Source: Scalesia atractyloides (taxonomy: Eukaryota; Streptophyta; Magnoliopsida; Asterales; Asteraceae). From it: a stretch of DNA of 64,000 bases. Below, one piece after another: positions 21,658-33,573 of this stretch; the stretch's first letter is position 1; every line of letters starts with the position of its first letter. Both the position numbers and the translations under genes were made by a program. The stretch is taken from the NCBI GenBank assembly GCA_947069175.1, contig CAMTDV010000007.1, forward strand, positions 50,983,681 through 51,047,680, given 5' to 3'. The notes beneath the pieces were generated by a model. It did no database searches, was not told where the DNA came from, and worked only from the letters and a program-made list of their open reading frames with translations.

Positions 21658-24500
21658 ATGTTTTTCACAAAGATTCTAAGGATGTCGCAAAACAATCATG
21701 ATCCCCAAAACACTGTTTCAGCAATAACCTCCGATGCTTGTCAGATCAAAATACAATATCTGGAAACGTCGGATGGCACATGTGCTAGCTCAACAGAACA
21801 TAGGATGTTGGAAGTCCGTGATATTCGGACCACATGTTCCAATGGTACCCAGTGCCAAAAATCCGAATGGTTAAGAGCCAAAGAAACCAAAGGATTACTC
21901 TAAGCAACATTTCCAAAAGTTTAAGTTAGATGAAAAGGCTTTCAGCATTGTGGCCAAGATTCTACCAAATGAAATCTATGTCGGCCTATGACACTATAAT
22001 AGTGAAAAAGAGTTATGGGATGCATTAAAAGAACAGTTTGGTGGAACAAAGGATGTGATAAGAAAAACACTCGTGAAATTCTTAATCAACAGTATGTTAA
22101 GGGAGAAACCTTAACCCAGCAGTTTGAAAGATTTTCCTATTTAATAAGTAAATTAAAGTTTGTAAACAAAAAATTTTCAAATTCCACTTTAAATAACAGG
22201 TTTCTCATTTTACTTTCTGAGAAATGGGATACAATTGTTATTGTGATGAGAACAACACCAGATTTCACGAAAATGACCTTGACCTAGCTTCATTATAAGC
22301 TCTTGAAATTTTAAAGAGAGCTTATCTAGAAAAAGAAACTCCATAAAACTAAAAAAGTGTGATGATTATGTCTTTGGCAACACAACACTTCTAAGTAAAA
22401 AAGAATCATCATCAGTAGTAAATGATTAGAGATATGATCATTACATTGATATCTGGTGAGTACTCCTTAAATTGTGCTTTCATAGCAATTGGTGATAGTC
22501 AAAATCCTGATAATGTGTCTTTTTTTCTCGATGATCTAAAGCATATTGATCCTATTGACTTAGAGGAGATGGACATTTTGTATCAACGGGCTCTACTTAG
22601 TATTAGAACAAACAATTTCTATAAAGGAACTAGTAGGAATTACCTTGGGTTAAGTGGCAAGTCAAAGGTAGGATTGGATAGGAGAAAGATAAAATGCTAC
22701 AAATGCAATGGGTTAGGTCATTTTGTTAGGGAGTGCAAGAGTCAAACAAGTAACATTACACCAATGATAGCCTATCCAAATTAAAGACCCAAATCCAACA
22801 ATCAATAGTAGTTTTATCAAAATACCTAAAATACCCCTGGACCAAGTATTCAAAACACTGCTCATTTTGCACAAAACTTAAACCCTATTCCAGTGCAATA
22901 TATTGTCCCTCAAGTCCAATATGCTCAAGTGCATGCTGCACAAGTTCAAGCACCTCCAGCTACTCCCGCCCTTGCACCTGCAGAGGTCAAACAACAGAGT
23001 TTCTTTACTCAAGGATTTGATGACTGAAGTAGTCTGCATGAATACTTAACTAGATGAAAACTTTGCTCTTTTGGCAAAAACAAATGATGAAATGTGAGTT
23101 TTTTTGTTATATGGCACTTGAATCTGTTGCATAAGAAAGTGAGTTTAAAGAAGAAAATATTGTTGGTGAAACTCAAAGCATTGATGAGAATGCAGGAATC
23201 CCAAAACAAACCATTGTTTGTGAAAAGGGTGATGAAGAAAGAGTGAAAGATGATGATCCTAAGAGTTCCATAGACAGTGATCATGATAGTGTCTTATATG
23301 TTGTTGTTGCTAAGGTATCCCCTCAAACTCTCAAAGAATTATGTTCAGACAAATGTATAATTGCATTTGCTAACATTAAAGAGGTGAATGAAAACCTTAG
23401 GACCAAGAAATTAGCAGTCTCAAACATGAAGCCTCTATCACCAAAGACCAGCTCCAAACTATGATAGAAAAATATCAAAGTTGCAAAAAGGAGCTTGAAT
23501 CTACCCAAATCACTTATGGAAAATGGGTAGATTCATGTGTAGGGTTTGAGATGCTTCTCAACAAACAAACAAACAAACAAAGAGTAACGTGAAATTTGGA
23601 AAAGGGTTCAAGGAACCAGAAAACAAAAGTTTCAAAGAAAATGATCACATTGACTCTCAAATGGTTGAAGTAATACCAACTAACTCAGCTTGGTAAAGAA
23701 GTAAAGATCACTAATCCAAATGGTAAAAAGATTTTTTTTTCTTGAAAAACCATCAGATCCATCACCAAGTCATGAAAAGGAGAAATGTGAGTTCAAACCA
23801 ACTTGGTCTAATGAATGTGATGTACTTGAAAACGTCAAATCAATTGATTTCACAAACCCTGATGGACTCAAAGCACCAAAGGTAAAAATCATTTATATTA
23901 CCAACTCTTATACAGATAATCAAACCTCTGTTTCTGAAAAGACAGACAAAGGTAATAAGAAAGACAAGGCCACAAATATGTTTTGTGACTGTTGTGGAAA
24001 GACAAATCATATAGCTAAAAACTACTTTCATTTAAAAGCTTATGACATAAACAGATGAAATAGTATTTGTGAGTCAAAACCTGAGTGCACCATCTATCGT
24101 AAAAACAATCATGTGACTCAACAATGCTTCTATCTTAAACCTTATGACATCAACAGAAATTAGGTCAAGGTGAAAGAATCTGTTAGTTAAGGAGTTGGTT
24201 CCACCAAACCAAAACAAATCCATAACCAGTTCCTCAGAATTTCGAGTTTGTTTAGACATCTGTAACAAGAGCTTTGAACTAAAACCTTATTCATACAGAA
24301 GCTCAAGTCAAAGATGCACCACCATCAAACAAATATCCAAGAGGGTATGGGCAACCAACTTATCACATAATACCTTATTAGTATGATGAGTCTGTCAAAA
24401 TGCCCCCAAAACCAAGAGTAAATAGATACCCTCATGAATATAAGCAACTAATTGGAAATGGTCAAACAACTTTTGATCCAAGTGTCAAAGCACTTACAGA
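21658..24500 (+). pseudogene. Copia gag, decayed; pol missing
   Basis: The UBN2-type gag domain is visible at 21990–22290: SEKELWDALKEQFGG followed, after a shift, by LNQQYVKGETLTQQFERFSY and KFSNSTLNNRFLILL. A CCHC zinc knuckle, CYKCNGLGHFVREC, is at 22695–22736. A second knuckle-like stretch CDCCGKTNHIAKNYFHLKAY follows near 23990. Stops and shifts interrupt the frame many times. No protease, integrase or RT motif follows before 25020, so pol has been lost or lies elsewhere. Confidence 0.75.
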
Positions 24501-25019
24501 AAGTAAATAACAACTCATGAAAATGGTTCAAAAACTGATTCTCACAAAAGACCATTCCCAAAGAGTTAATTCTGAGGAAGAAAAGACCAAAACCAAAGCT
24601 GATAAGGCTTTGGGCTCACTTCCAGACTTACGCAAACTGTTGTGCAGGGTGCATTTGAAAACTTCTAACAATGGATTGCTCCTTGCAAAAAGATAAAAAC
24701 ATAGAAATCTCATAATCTCAAAATTCAAGATTGTTCACTAAAAAATTAGTATGTTGCTTAGAAAATTCCAAAATCTTGTTTAAAGTTTTAAAAAAGATTA
24801 TTCAAAAATCATCAAAAATAAAAACTTTGTTCAAAGGTGAAAAGCCACTGTTTTATTGGTTCAAGAGTTTGTTTGTTTTAAGTCAACCACCGTTGTTTAA
24901 AGTAACCATTGTTTTTATATCATCTATTGACTAAGTTAACAGTCTAGCCAACAGTTGTTTCCCAACCCAACCTTTGTTAATAAATAACAGTGGTTTCAAT
25001 ATTCGAAACAGATGTTATA
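24501..25019 (+). other. Tail of the Copia remnant, no gene
   Basis: AT-rich sequence with gag-like leftovers (a stretch reading KTSSKIKTLFKGEK-like low-complexity residues) and AACAGATGTTA at the end. No LTR start is recognisable, so the Copia element is truncated here. Confidence 0.45.
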
Positions 25020-25599
25020 TGTAACGCCCTGTTTTATAGACAAAAAAATAAAATATAAAATGTATATTTTATATATTGTTAAACGAGTAAGTAAGAAGTA
25101 GGATGGTTAAATGAAATGTGCAATACATAGACAAACTTTTAGTGTTATAAGATATATCATTAAATAATAATAATAATAATTAAAACTTTATATTTCGACC
25201 ATACTCCGTTTTTAATAAAAGTTAAGTGAAAGTGTAGATAAAAATGAGCTCGTCTCAATGGCATATTAGTCGTTTTATAGAACGCCATATTATAAAAGTT
25301 ATACAAGAAAAACGAGTGAAGCAGTTGAATTAATATAATAATAATAATTAATAATAATAATAATAATAATATAATAATAATAATAATAATAACTATTTCA
25401 AATTGTGAGTGGCGTAAGCAAGCAGGCAAGGTGGACAATTGATCCCACATCGATGAAAATAGTTTCATCACCGTCCATCTACTTCTATGTAAAGAAGTTT
25501 AGAGTTTCCTTTAGGATATTATTAGTTTCTTTAAACGGAACGATCTAATTTACGAGAATTTCGAGTATAAAATACTTCATTGGGTGTGGGTGTTATTAG

Positions 25600-25975
25600 T
25601 AGTTGTTTTTGAAGTAGGAGTAGGGAAAGTAATGTGCTATAGATAGTTAAAGGTATTGTTAGTAATCATCTTTAAAGCAGAACTAGGAGTAGGGAAACTC
25701 GTTAGTAGTCGTTTTTAAAGCAGGAGTAGGAGTAGGGAAATTCTACAGCAATGTGTTGTAGATAGTTATAGATATGTTTTCGTTTATGTTTAGTTATCTA
25801 TTTTTTATTTTTAATAGTTAATATTTGTATTAGTATTAGTAGTGTTAGTATTATTATTATTATTATTATTTTTAGGTCTTAAGTTTATGTTTAGTTATCT
25901 ACTTCTTATTTTTTTATAGTTAATATTTGTATTAGTATTAGCAGTGTTAGTATTATTATTATTTTTAGGTGTTAA
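25600..25975. repeat. Local tandem duplications
   Basis: Variants of GCAGGAGTAGGAGTAGGGAAA occur three times between 25610 and 25740. A block of roughly 100 bp starting TTTATGTTTAGTTATCTA is then repeated from about 25795 and 25886, each copy ending in an ATT microsatellite. Confidence 0.75.
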
Positions 25976-26717
25976 TTATTATTAGGGGTAGGTATTGGGT
26001 AGGCTAGCCTGAGTTATGGACTGATCACCTATGCTTAAACAAGAGAGTGTTAACCTATATCCAACTATAATAATAACTAGTTAGGTGTACCGTTACCTGA
26101 TTTAGAATTATGTAAATTGTGTCAGGACCTTGAGATAGTACCTGAACATACTAGCAACTGTTATCAGCCGTTACACAACTAGCAAGAGGTGAGTTTTATG
26201 AATGTTTTCCAAATATGAACATGCTTGTCCTAAACTTTAATAATATGGCATGACTATTGTACGCACGTACATAACTTTTACATTCATGCACACGATATTT
26301 GTGGTCCTTTATACGTGCGCTACGACTGGATTTGTCTGGTTTACACATGTGGTGTAGAGGGCATTAACTGTATGATGATGTGTCACGTGTTGACGTTGGG
26401 TTATGATGATAGGGGAGGGTACAAAATCATGGTTAATTAATGTGATTTATAACTCGTGTATATTTATAAAATAGATGTTGAAAAATAGCTGTTGGAAAAA
26501 ATATATTCTTTTTTGTTTTAAAAGTTCATGTTTTTCTATCATTCATTTTTTTATTTATTTCGTTTAATGTTTATATATTTTTGTTTATTATCCAACTTTT
26601 AATTTAATTTTTAATACTATTTAATTATAAACAAAATATTAAATATAATTGATTTTATGTAAGAAATAAATTAGATATATATTGAACAAAAGGAAAAGTA
26701 GGAATTAATTTTACCAG

Positions 26718-26860
26718 GTTTGATTAACTTAGTTAACTTATTTTAAGAAGTATATGATTTTGAGACTATAATTAGTATCTTGCCAATGTATATATGTTTG
26801 ATTAACTTAGTTAACTTACTTTAAGAAGTATATGATTTTGAGACTATAATTAGTAAGTAC
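26718..26860. repeat. 78-bp tandem duplication
   Basis: GTTTGATTAACTTAGTTAAC starts at 26718 and again at 26796. The two copies are almost identical through GACTATAATTAGTA. Confidence 0.85.
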
Positions 26861-29424
26861 AAGTAAGCATTTAAATGTACAGAGTTATAGGTAATTAGTC
26901 AAGTAAATTGTATAATAGATGAAAGAAAGTACAGTGGCTATTTATAAGATTTTTGAAAGTTATGTGAATGATCAAAATTGGGGGAATTATGTCAAAACTA
27001 GAATATCGTTTGGGTATTGGGGGATGGCGACAAGAACAAGAAGTGGAAGAGAAGAAATGGAGATAACCATGGAATTTAGAATGGAAATCTTCCATACAAG
27101 TTTATAACTCTATTCTTAGCATCATTACCTTCTTTGTAAGTGTGAAATCCTTTGTCCTTCATGTTCTTTTCTTTTATGTGGAAACACAAGGGGCTTTTGA
27201 TGAAGGTGAGTGAAATTATGATCGATTATGACGCTAATCATGTAGAAACTATAAGTGATTGGATTATGTAAGAATATAATCCATCAAATTATTGAGTGGG
27301 TTCATGTTGATGGTAGGAACTTGCTAAGAGTTCTTGTAGGATGAAGATACTAAGGCTCTTTTATGAGTGTTACAAGAATCCATGTATACATTGTGTTGTA
27401 ATTGTTAGCTGAGCCCAAATTGCATGTTATTTTGTTTTGTTTTTTTTTGTTTGAAAGTTCAGTTAGAAAACATAGCAATTGATGCTATGAACTAGGAAAA
27501 TAGGCATTAATTTCTAGTACATTGTGTCTTAAATGTTGTACCCATGGCAAGTGTTTGATAAAATGTCTAGATGATGATAATATGTGAATTTGTATGCAAC
27601 AATTGGACAAATATGAAAGGAATGTGATAAAGGACGTAACTGATAGTAAACTAACATGAGAAATGTGTATTAGTTGGAAATCATGTTGGAATTAAGTTTG
27701 TATGATTTGGTGAAAATATGCATTAAGAGCTTGTACCCTATGCTTGAATAGTGCGATGCACACCATGTGTTTAATTAATTGCTTAATTGAGATTAAGAAC
27801 TAAATTTGTGCTAATTGTTGAACATATGAACTCACTAGATAGTGATGATGTTAGGATTATGTTGTATTGACTAACTTTTGGATTGTGTTGCTAATTGTAG
27901 AACCATGGAAGCACTAGTGTATGTGGAATCGTTTGTATGTATATATGCATCTACCTAAGTGATCATATGATGGTATGTGTCTTACAACACGTGAATGTAA
28001 TGCATATGGTGTACTTGATATGTTTTAGTATATCCATATGAACACATGTTTCTAAACAGGAAGATCAAATACTTGGTGGTTTGACTTTATAGAAAGTCAA
28101 AGGATGTAAAAGTAACATGGTTATGTTTCCTAACACAATTGTGAGATTAGAGAGACCATGTGATGCATGTTAGATTGTTTATGGTGGCATGCATGATGAT
28201 AAGTTAAATTGTTGAATTATGAACAATGTGATTGTGAAAATATAAGAATCATATCAAGATGGACTCAAGTATGGAAGGCTAATGGGTCAAATAAGAGGCT
28301 AGAAAACAAGCAAGAACATGGAAGACTCGAGGTAAGTGACTTATGAACTAAACTCTCGATTTGGTGCATTCTTGATTATTGTAAATGTCGATCGGGAAAG
28401 AGGAATGGATGGGTAATTTATAGTATTACAAGGTTATGGGATGTTGTTTAGTAGTCATGTATAGTTCAATAAGCAACAATGAATGCAGTTGGGATAATCG
28501 AGTCAACAGAGATGGAAATTGACTTTTAAGATGATTAACGTGGGAGTCGGATTAGACGCACATGGTATGGGAATTGTGGAAATGATTACAAGTCTTCATA
28601 TTCCCTTTTTAAAACCATTACCAATTTGGGTGTTGGGACACGAGAATAGAACTTGGAATCGAGACCAGGACTGAAAACGAGAAAATTGGAGAAGACCTGC
28701 TAAGGGCGCAAGCTGCGCTCGTTGCTGGGTTCCTTCCTGATTCGCGCTACATGTGGCGCAAGTTGCACCGTTACCTGGGTTGTTCCTTTGGGACGGTTCT
28801 AAGTGATGTATAATTATATGTGGGACTCATATAGGTTAAAAATGGGACCTAAGTCCTTGTTTAGGTGTGGATTAGATTGAAATGTATTGTCACGTACGAA
28901 CTTACACGTGCTAAACAGTTTGGTAAGTAGAGTTGTGAGAAAATGCATAAAAATGTTTTTACTTGTCGCATCGGATATACACAAGTTTGAGAGAGAGAAT
29001 GATCATAGACCTCGTATAATTGATGTCACAGCTCGACTATGAATCGACCTTATTATCTTGGTGATTTTCTAAGTCTCTCTCATTTTGTCCAACCTCTTTA
29101 GTGTTAATCTATTAATTTATCTATTCTTTGAAAAATCAAGAGGTTAAGATCAAGAGGATCAAGAAGCTTAAGAGAACAAGAGTCATTGTGCTACAAAGTT
29201 CATTCATTATTATTAGAACTCTTGTATGTAAGGGGTGATTACTACCTCAATTAGTGAGAATATGACAAGATATATAGAAGATTACTTTATTAACATCTAA
29301 AATAGTAAGTAATAATTTGTTTCGTATTGTAACAAGGAAAGCATCAGGTTGAGCTCTTGATCATTTACTAGTTATTTTATTTATAATTACTCAATACATA
29401 GATTATATATTCTACGTGTCTTAG

Positions 29425-29806
29425 GATTATGTAAAAAAAATATTTTTTGTGAGAAATATGAGAGACATAAGAATTTACATATAGGCATTATGTTTTGGAC
29501 TTGAGCATGATGTTTTGGGTTGTTTTGGCAAGAAAAACACCAAACATAACTATTTAAGACATAATGCAATTAATTCTAGGATTAAAACTTAAAACACCAT
29601 ACCAAGAATGTTAAGTAGTGTGTTTTAAGTGTTAGACAGTGTGTTTTAGTGTGTTTTAAATTTCACGTCCATAATACGTTGCATTTGTATTGTTATGTTT
29701 GGTGTTTTTCTTGCGAGAACAACCCAAAACAACATGCATAAATTCAAAATATAATGCCTACATGTTAATTCTCACACTTTCACTAAAAGGTCTTTTTTAC
29801 AGACCT
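29425..29806. mobile_element. Foldback MITE
   Basis: Two inverted arms of more than 100 bp share TTTTGGGTTGTT and GCAAGAAAAACACCAAACAT (left arm 29512–29550, right arm read in reverse near 29690–29730). The arms extend outward through CATTATGTTTTG and the poly-A-like GTAAAAAA. Ends and target duplication are not certain. Confidence 0.65.
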
Positions 29807-29979
29807 CACCTTACCCTATTGTACGTATCATATAACAAATATTTATTATTTAATTGTATGTTTTTATAATAAATAAACATAAATTATACGTATAAGTAAT
29901 AGTGTTGTTTAGTATCACAAATCTAGCCTAGGCTTAAACTTGGCCTCAAACTCAGTATGTAAATAAACTATATATTAGG

Positions 29980-30911
29980 CAGTGGCGGAACCAGAACTTT
30001 TTAATCGGGGGTCGCAATAGAAATGTTTTACAAAATTTATAGTTGGTATATTTATAGGAAAATCATGACTTTTTGATTGACAAGGGGTTTCGTTATATAA
30101 ATCATCTATTATTAATTGGTTTTTGCAAGGCTAGGTAACCAATGAGTTCATCTTCAAATAATTCAACTTCTTGTAGTGATTTTATTATTATTTCCATCAA
30201 ATTTTAGTGCATTTATCAAAATATATATTTCTAAACATGCATTTCTACACATATAAATAACAACAATTAGCAATGATAAATAAAAACTTATATCAAATAA
30301 TAATCTAGTTAATTAATTTAAGTTAAGTTGGTACAATGACATAATTTAAGTTAAGTCACCTTTAGTAATTAAATAATAGAAAATAAAACAAAAAGAAAAG
30401 AACTTGCATGATGGCTTTTGCAGATGATTTGACAATTCAGTAGAGAAATATTGAGTTAGATCGGAGAGACATTTTTTAACAATGGCGGAGATATTGGATT
30501 GTAAAGAGAGGGAGATAGTTTTGAATATAACTAGAGAAAATTAAAATTTAGGTTATCAATTTCGAAATTGGGCCAGGCTCATTTTTCAAAGCCCAAAATA
30601 ATATTACTATTTAATCCAAATATTATACAAATGTTTATCTTCTTTCTTATCTGAAAGCTACTAAAACCAAAAGTCAAACATTCGCTTGCTATTGCCGCAC
30701 CCGCACCGTCGCTTGCTGCCTGCAGACCACACCTCCGTCCAGCCGGAAAAACCTTCAACAACTCTTTTTCTTTTAGTTTTAACGTTTTACAGAAGAAAAT
30801 TGAGGGGTCAACAATAAGAATTCCTTTTGGGCTCTGTACTCCGGTAAGGCATTGATTTCGTCGGCCGGAGGGTCAGCTGACCCCCCTGACCCTCCTGTAG
30901 TTCCGCCACTG
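29980..30911. mobile_element. Non-autonomous hAT transposon
   Basis: The ends are inverted repeats, CAGTGGCGGAAC at 29980 and its reverse complement at 30900–30911. They are flanked by a perfect 8-bp duplication ATATTAGG (29972–29979 and 30912–30919), the size made by hAT transposases. The 932-bp interior has no transposase frame. It contains a GC-rich patch at 30690–30745 in otherwise AT-rich sequence. Confidence 0.92.
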
Positions 30912-30919
30912 ATATTAGG

Positions 30920-31217
30920 TATAAACTCATTTAAAGCTCGGCTAAATTCAAGATTTTAACTCGATCTAATATACCTCATATGAGATATTTCACAAGTTTA
31001 CTCCCTTAATTGTACTTCTTTTGTAATGTTTTTATACTTTTTAGTCTGATATTTTGATTTCGTCATAGCTATATTCCCACCTAACACTACTAACGACGTT
31101 AACGGATACCCGTTCAACAGTTTTATATACACCACATGGCAACATGCGATGATTTTATATATACAAACTACAAACATACCTATATAAGCAAACAAATTAT
31201 TAATGGGGTTAACTTTG
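30920..31217. other. AT-rich spacer, nothing recognised
   Basis: No gene or clear repeat seen. Confidence 0.4.
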
Positions 31218-31632
31218 TAGATTAGTAACCAAGTTTTAAAATTGTTCTAATTAGGTCACTCAAGTTTCAAAAGTGTTTCAATCAGGTCACTCAACATTTA
31301 TTTTTTATTAAAATTAAGGGGTTTTTCATCCATTTTATAGGTAACCATGATGATGTGAATTTTTGTTTATTTTTTCCCTTTCATTTGATGCTAACGTCCA
31401 GTGATTACGTGAATTTTAACTTGTTTTTTTAATTTTTAATGTAATTAAAGTGTTTTTATTTTTAATAAATAAAATTTCATATATTAATATAATCCGACCC
31501 TAGCATCTTATGCTCCATTTTTCTCTTGACACATGGAAAAAAAGACATGACTCGATTTGAATGTTAAGTTATCTAATTGGGACAAAAACGATACGAGTGA
31601 CCTAAGTGAAACTTGGTTACTATTCTGTGACA
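31218..31632. mobile_element. Foldback or MULE-like MITE
   Basis: TAGTAACCAAGTTT near 31222, followed by AGGTCACTC, is repeated inverted near 31598–31626 (GAGTGACCTAAG, AAACTTGGTTACTA). The arms are about 50 bp. No coding sequence lies between them and I could not fix a target duplication. Confidence 0.6.
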
Positions 31633-31985
31633 TTTTCCCTTATTAAAGCTTGTAAGAATAGATATATTTAAAAATTAAATATTGAGACCTTTGAAATTTA
31701 ATTCATTACAACAATTTCTTCTCAAATATGGTTTGGTTTTACTCTAATTATTATTATTATTTTAACTTTTAATATTGAAAATGAATATCAGATAATAATT
31801 TGATTTAAGTTATAGTAAGTTAGATAATTCTCTTAGGACATACATATAATGCTCACGGGAAGGAGCGAAGAGGGCAATGAGGTATTGGCAAGAACACCGC
31901 CCCTAAACAAAAGGTGCATCCGGATTAAGAGGAAGCAAAGAAGAAAACTTGACCTGCGGGAGCAAGATGCGGGAAGGAGAGAGTG

Positions 31986-32177
31986 CAGTGGCAAAGCTTG
32001 AATAAAAACTTAATGGGGGCGGACTCTCAAAATCCAAATCGGTCGGGCCCCCGACTTTTAAAAATCTAATATTTTACACTAAAAAAAGATTCATAAATTT
32101 TCGGTAAATTTAACACTACGAGCGAAAAATTGATGGAGGCCGAGGCACCCGCCGGCCCCAGTAAAGCTTCACCAGTG
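31986..32177. mobile_element. Short hAT-like MITE, degenerate
   Basis: CAGTGGCAAAGCTT at the left end is matched inverted by AAGCTTCACCAGTG at the right. The flanking octamers AGAGAGTG and GGAGAGCG agree at six of eight positions, which would fit an old 8-bp duplication. It lies in a GC-richer patch (31850–32250) of likely transposon origin. Confidence 0.45.
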
Positions 32178-33573
32178 GGAGAGCGGAAACACCGGCCCGG
32201 TTGGTTCACAACTGGATGTGGGAATTGGGGACACGGGAGGCATCCCGTGTGGCCATACTTGTCACTTGCAAATGATAGATATGTGACGTTTTCAATACAT
32301 ATTTGATTAGTTGTTATATTTCTATGGTTTAAGTTTGTAGCACACTTAAATATTGGAATCATTTATTAGCTTCCGTAATTATATTTAGTATATAAACTTT
32401 GTCAAAAGTTTGGTGTATTAAATATGGAAGTCATAAAGGTTCTTGGATAAAAACTTACACAAAACAGGTGGAAACCACAAAGATAATAAGTTAACTAGAT
32501 TAGAGATATAACTTTGGAAACATAATTAGGTAAAATAATCTAAAACCAAACATATGGGTCATTAAATCCGTTATATAATGATATTCTTGTTAATAAAAGA
32601 GTTTGAAAACAAGTTGAATTATTGATATACCCGATGTAACAAAAATATTCTACTACAACTATCAATTGAAAAGTTCTTGTTTCGCCATTGTAACCAGGGT
32701 ATCACCTTATTTGGGTCCCACTGTCAACATTGACACGTATCGGGTACCACCATGGCACCATACGCATGAACAAGCCGTTAACACATAAGGTGGAACTCTC
32801 ATCATATTCATGGACAACTTAATATGGCTTACATTTTCGAGTTTTCATTTGTCATTGAAAGGCTTCTTCATATGAAAGATTACGCGCTTAAACTCTATAT
32901 ACTGTATTGTTTTATGAAAGATTCAACATAATCTATAAAAATATTTATGTTCTCTAATATTGGTTTAAAATGATAATTTTTAAAAAATATTAGTATCGAG
33001 CACAACAAATCCAATGGCAGGTTGCGCATCGGCTTTGCCATTTAGTCATTGAGTAATCCAATGGTCGATATAAAGGTGAGATCAGCCAATGATGTATCAA
33101 CAGTGAAGCTTTTGATTTTTGAATCATTTTTCTTTATATTCTTGTTTTTGCAATGTTTTTCTGTACTTAATTAAGACATAATGAGATAGTTGATTATGAG
33201 GATGATCTTTATACACCAACAATCTCCCCTTTTATGATGCCGAATTTAGCAGCATGTAAATGATCCTGTAAACATGTTGAACCACCAAAACCTTGCCTTA
33301 TAAATCACAAACCAGCTGATTTATGGTCGGTTTCACCGGTGCTAATTTAAAAACCCCCCTAAATGACTAAACTAGTCCATAAAAAAAGAGATATAAGAAA
33401 CATTAAAAGTAACTTGTTTTTTCCTTCTTTGTGTTATTACTTCTTCCCTCAGTTGCTGCTTTTCAGCGTTCAAAATCAAATGTAAAAAAAATCCTACTCA
33501 AACAGAAACAAAAACAAAGAAAGATGAGAAAGTTTGTTGTTTGTTTGTGATTGTAACTGTTTTACCAGAACAC
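32178..33573. other. Intergenic sequence 3' of SEC23
   Basis: No gene recognised. The part nearest 33573 should hold the SEC23 3' untranslated region and poly(A) site, but no signal can be fixed by eye. Confidence 0.4.

Larger units (their letters stand above)
25020..29424 (+). repeat. Probable gypsy LTR start and gene-free AT-rich sequence
   Basis: TGTAACGCCC at 25020 matches the LTR start of the gypsy element at 56597–62435 (TGTAACGCC on its own strand). The matching GGGTGTGACA end was not found before 29424, so the LTR is long or truncated. Inside are ATA-type microsatellites (25148–25180, 25334–25391), local duplications and a GC-rich palindromic stretch at 28690–28780 (GGCGCAAGCTGCGC). 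No gene is supported anywhere in this stretch. Confidence 0.45.

Noticed and set aside
25160..25471. 103-codon frame on the - strand with a poly-Ile stretch
   Set aside because: It is the translation of an ATA/TTA microsatellite.
30579..30761. 60-codon frame inside the hAT element
   Set aside because: Short, no transposase motif, and the element is non-autonomous.
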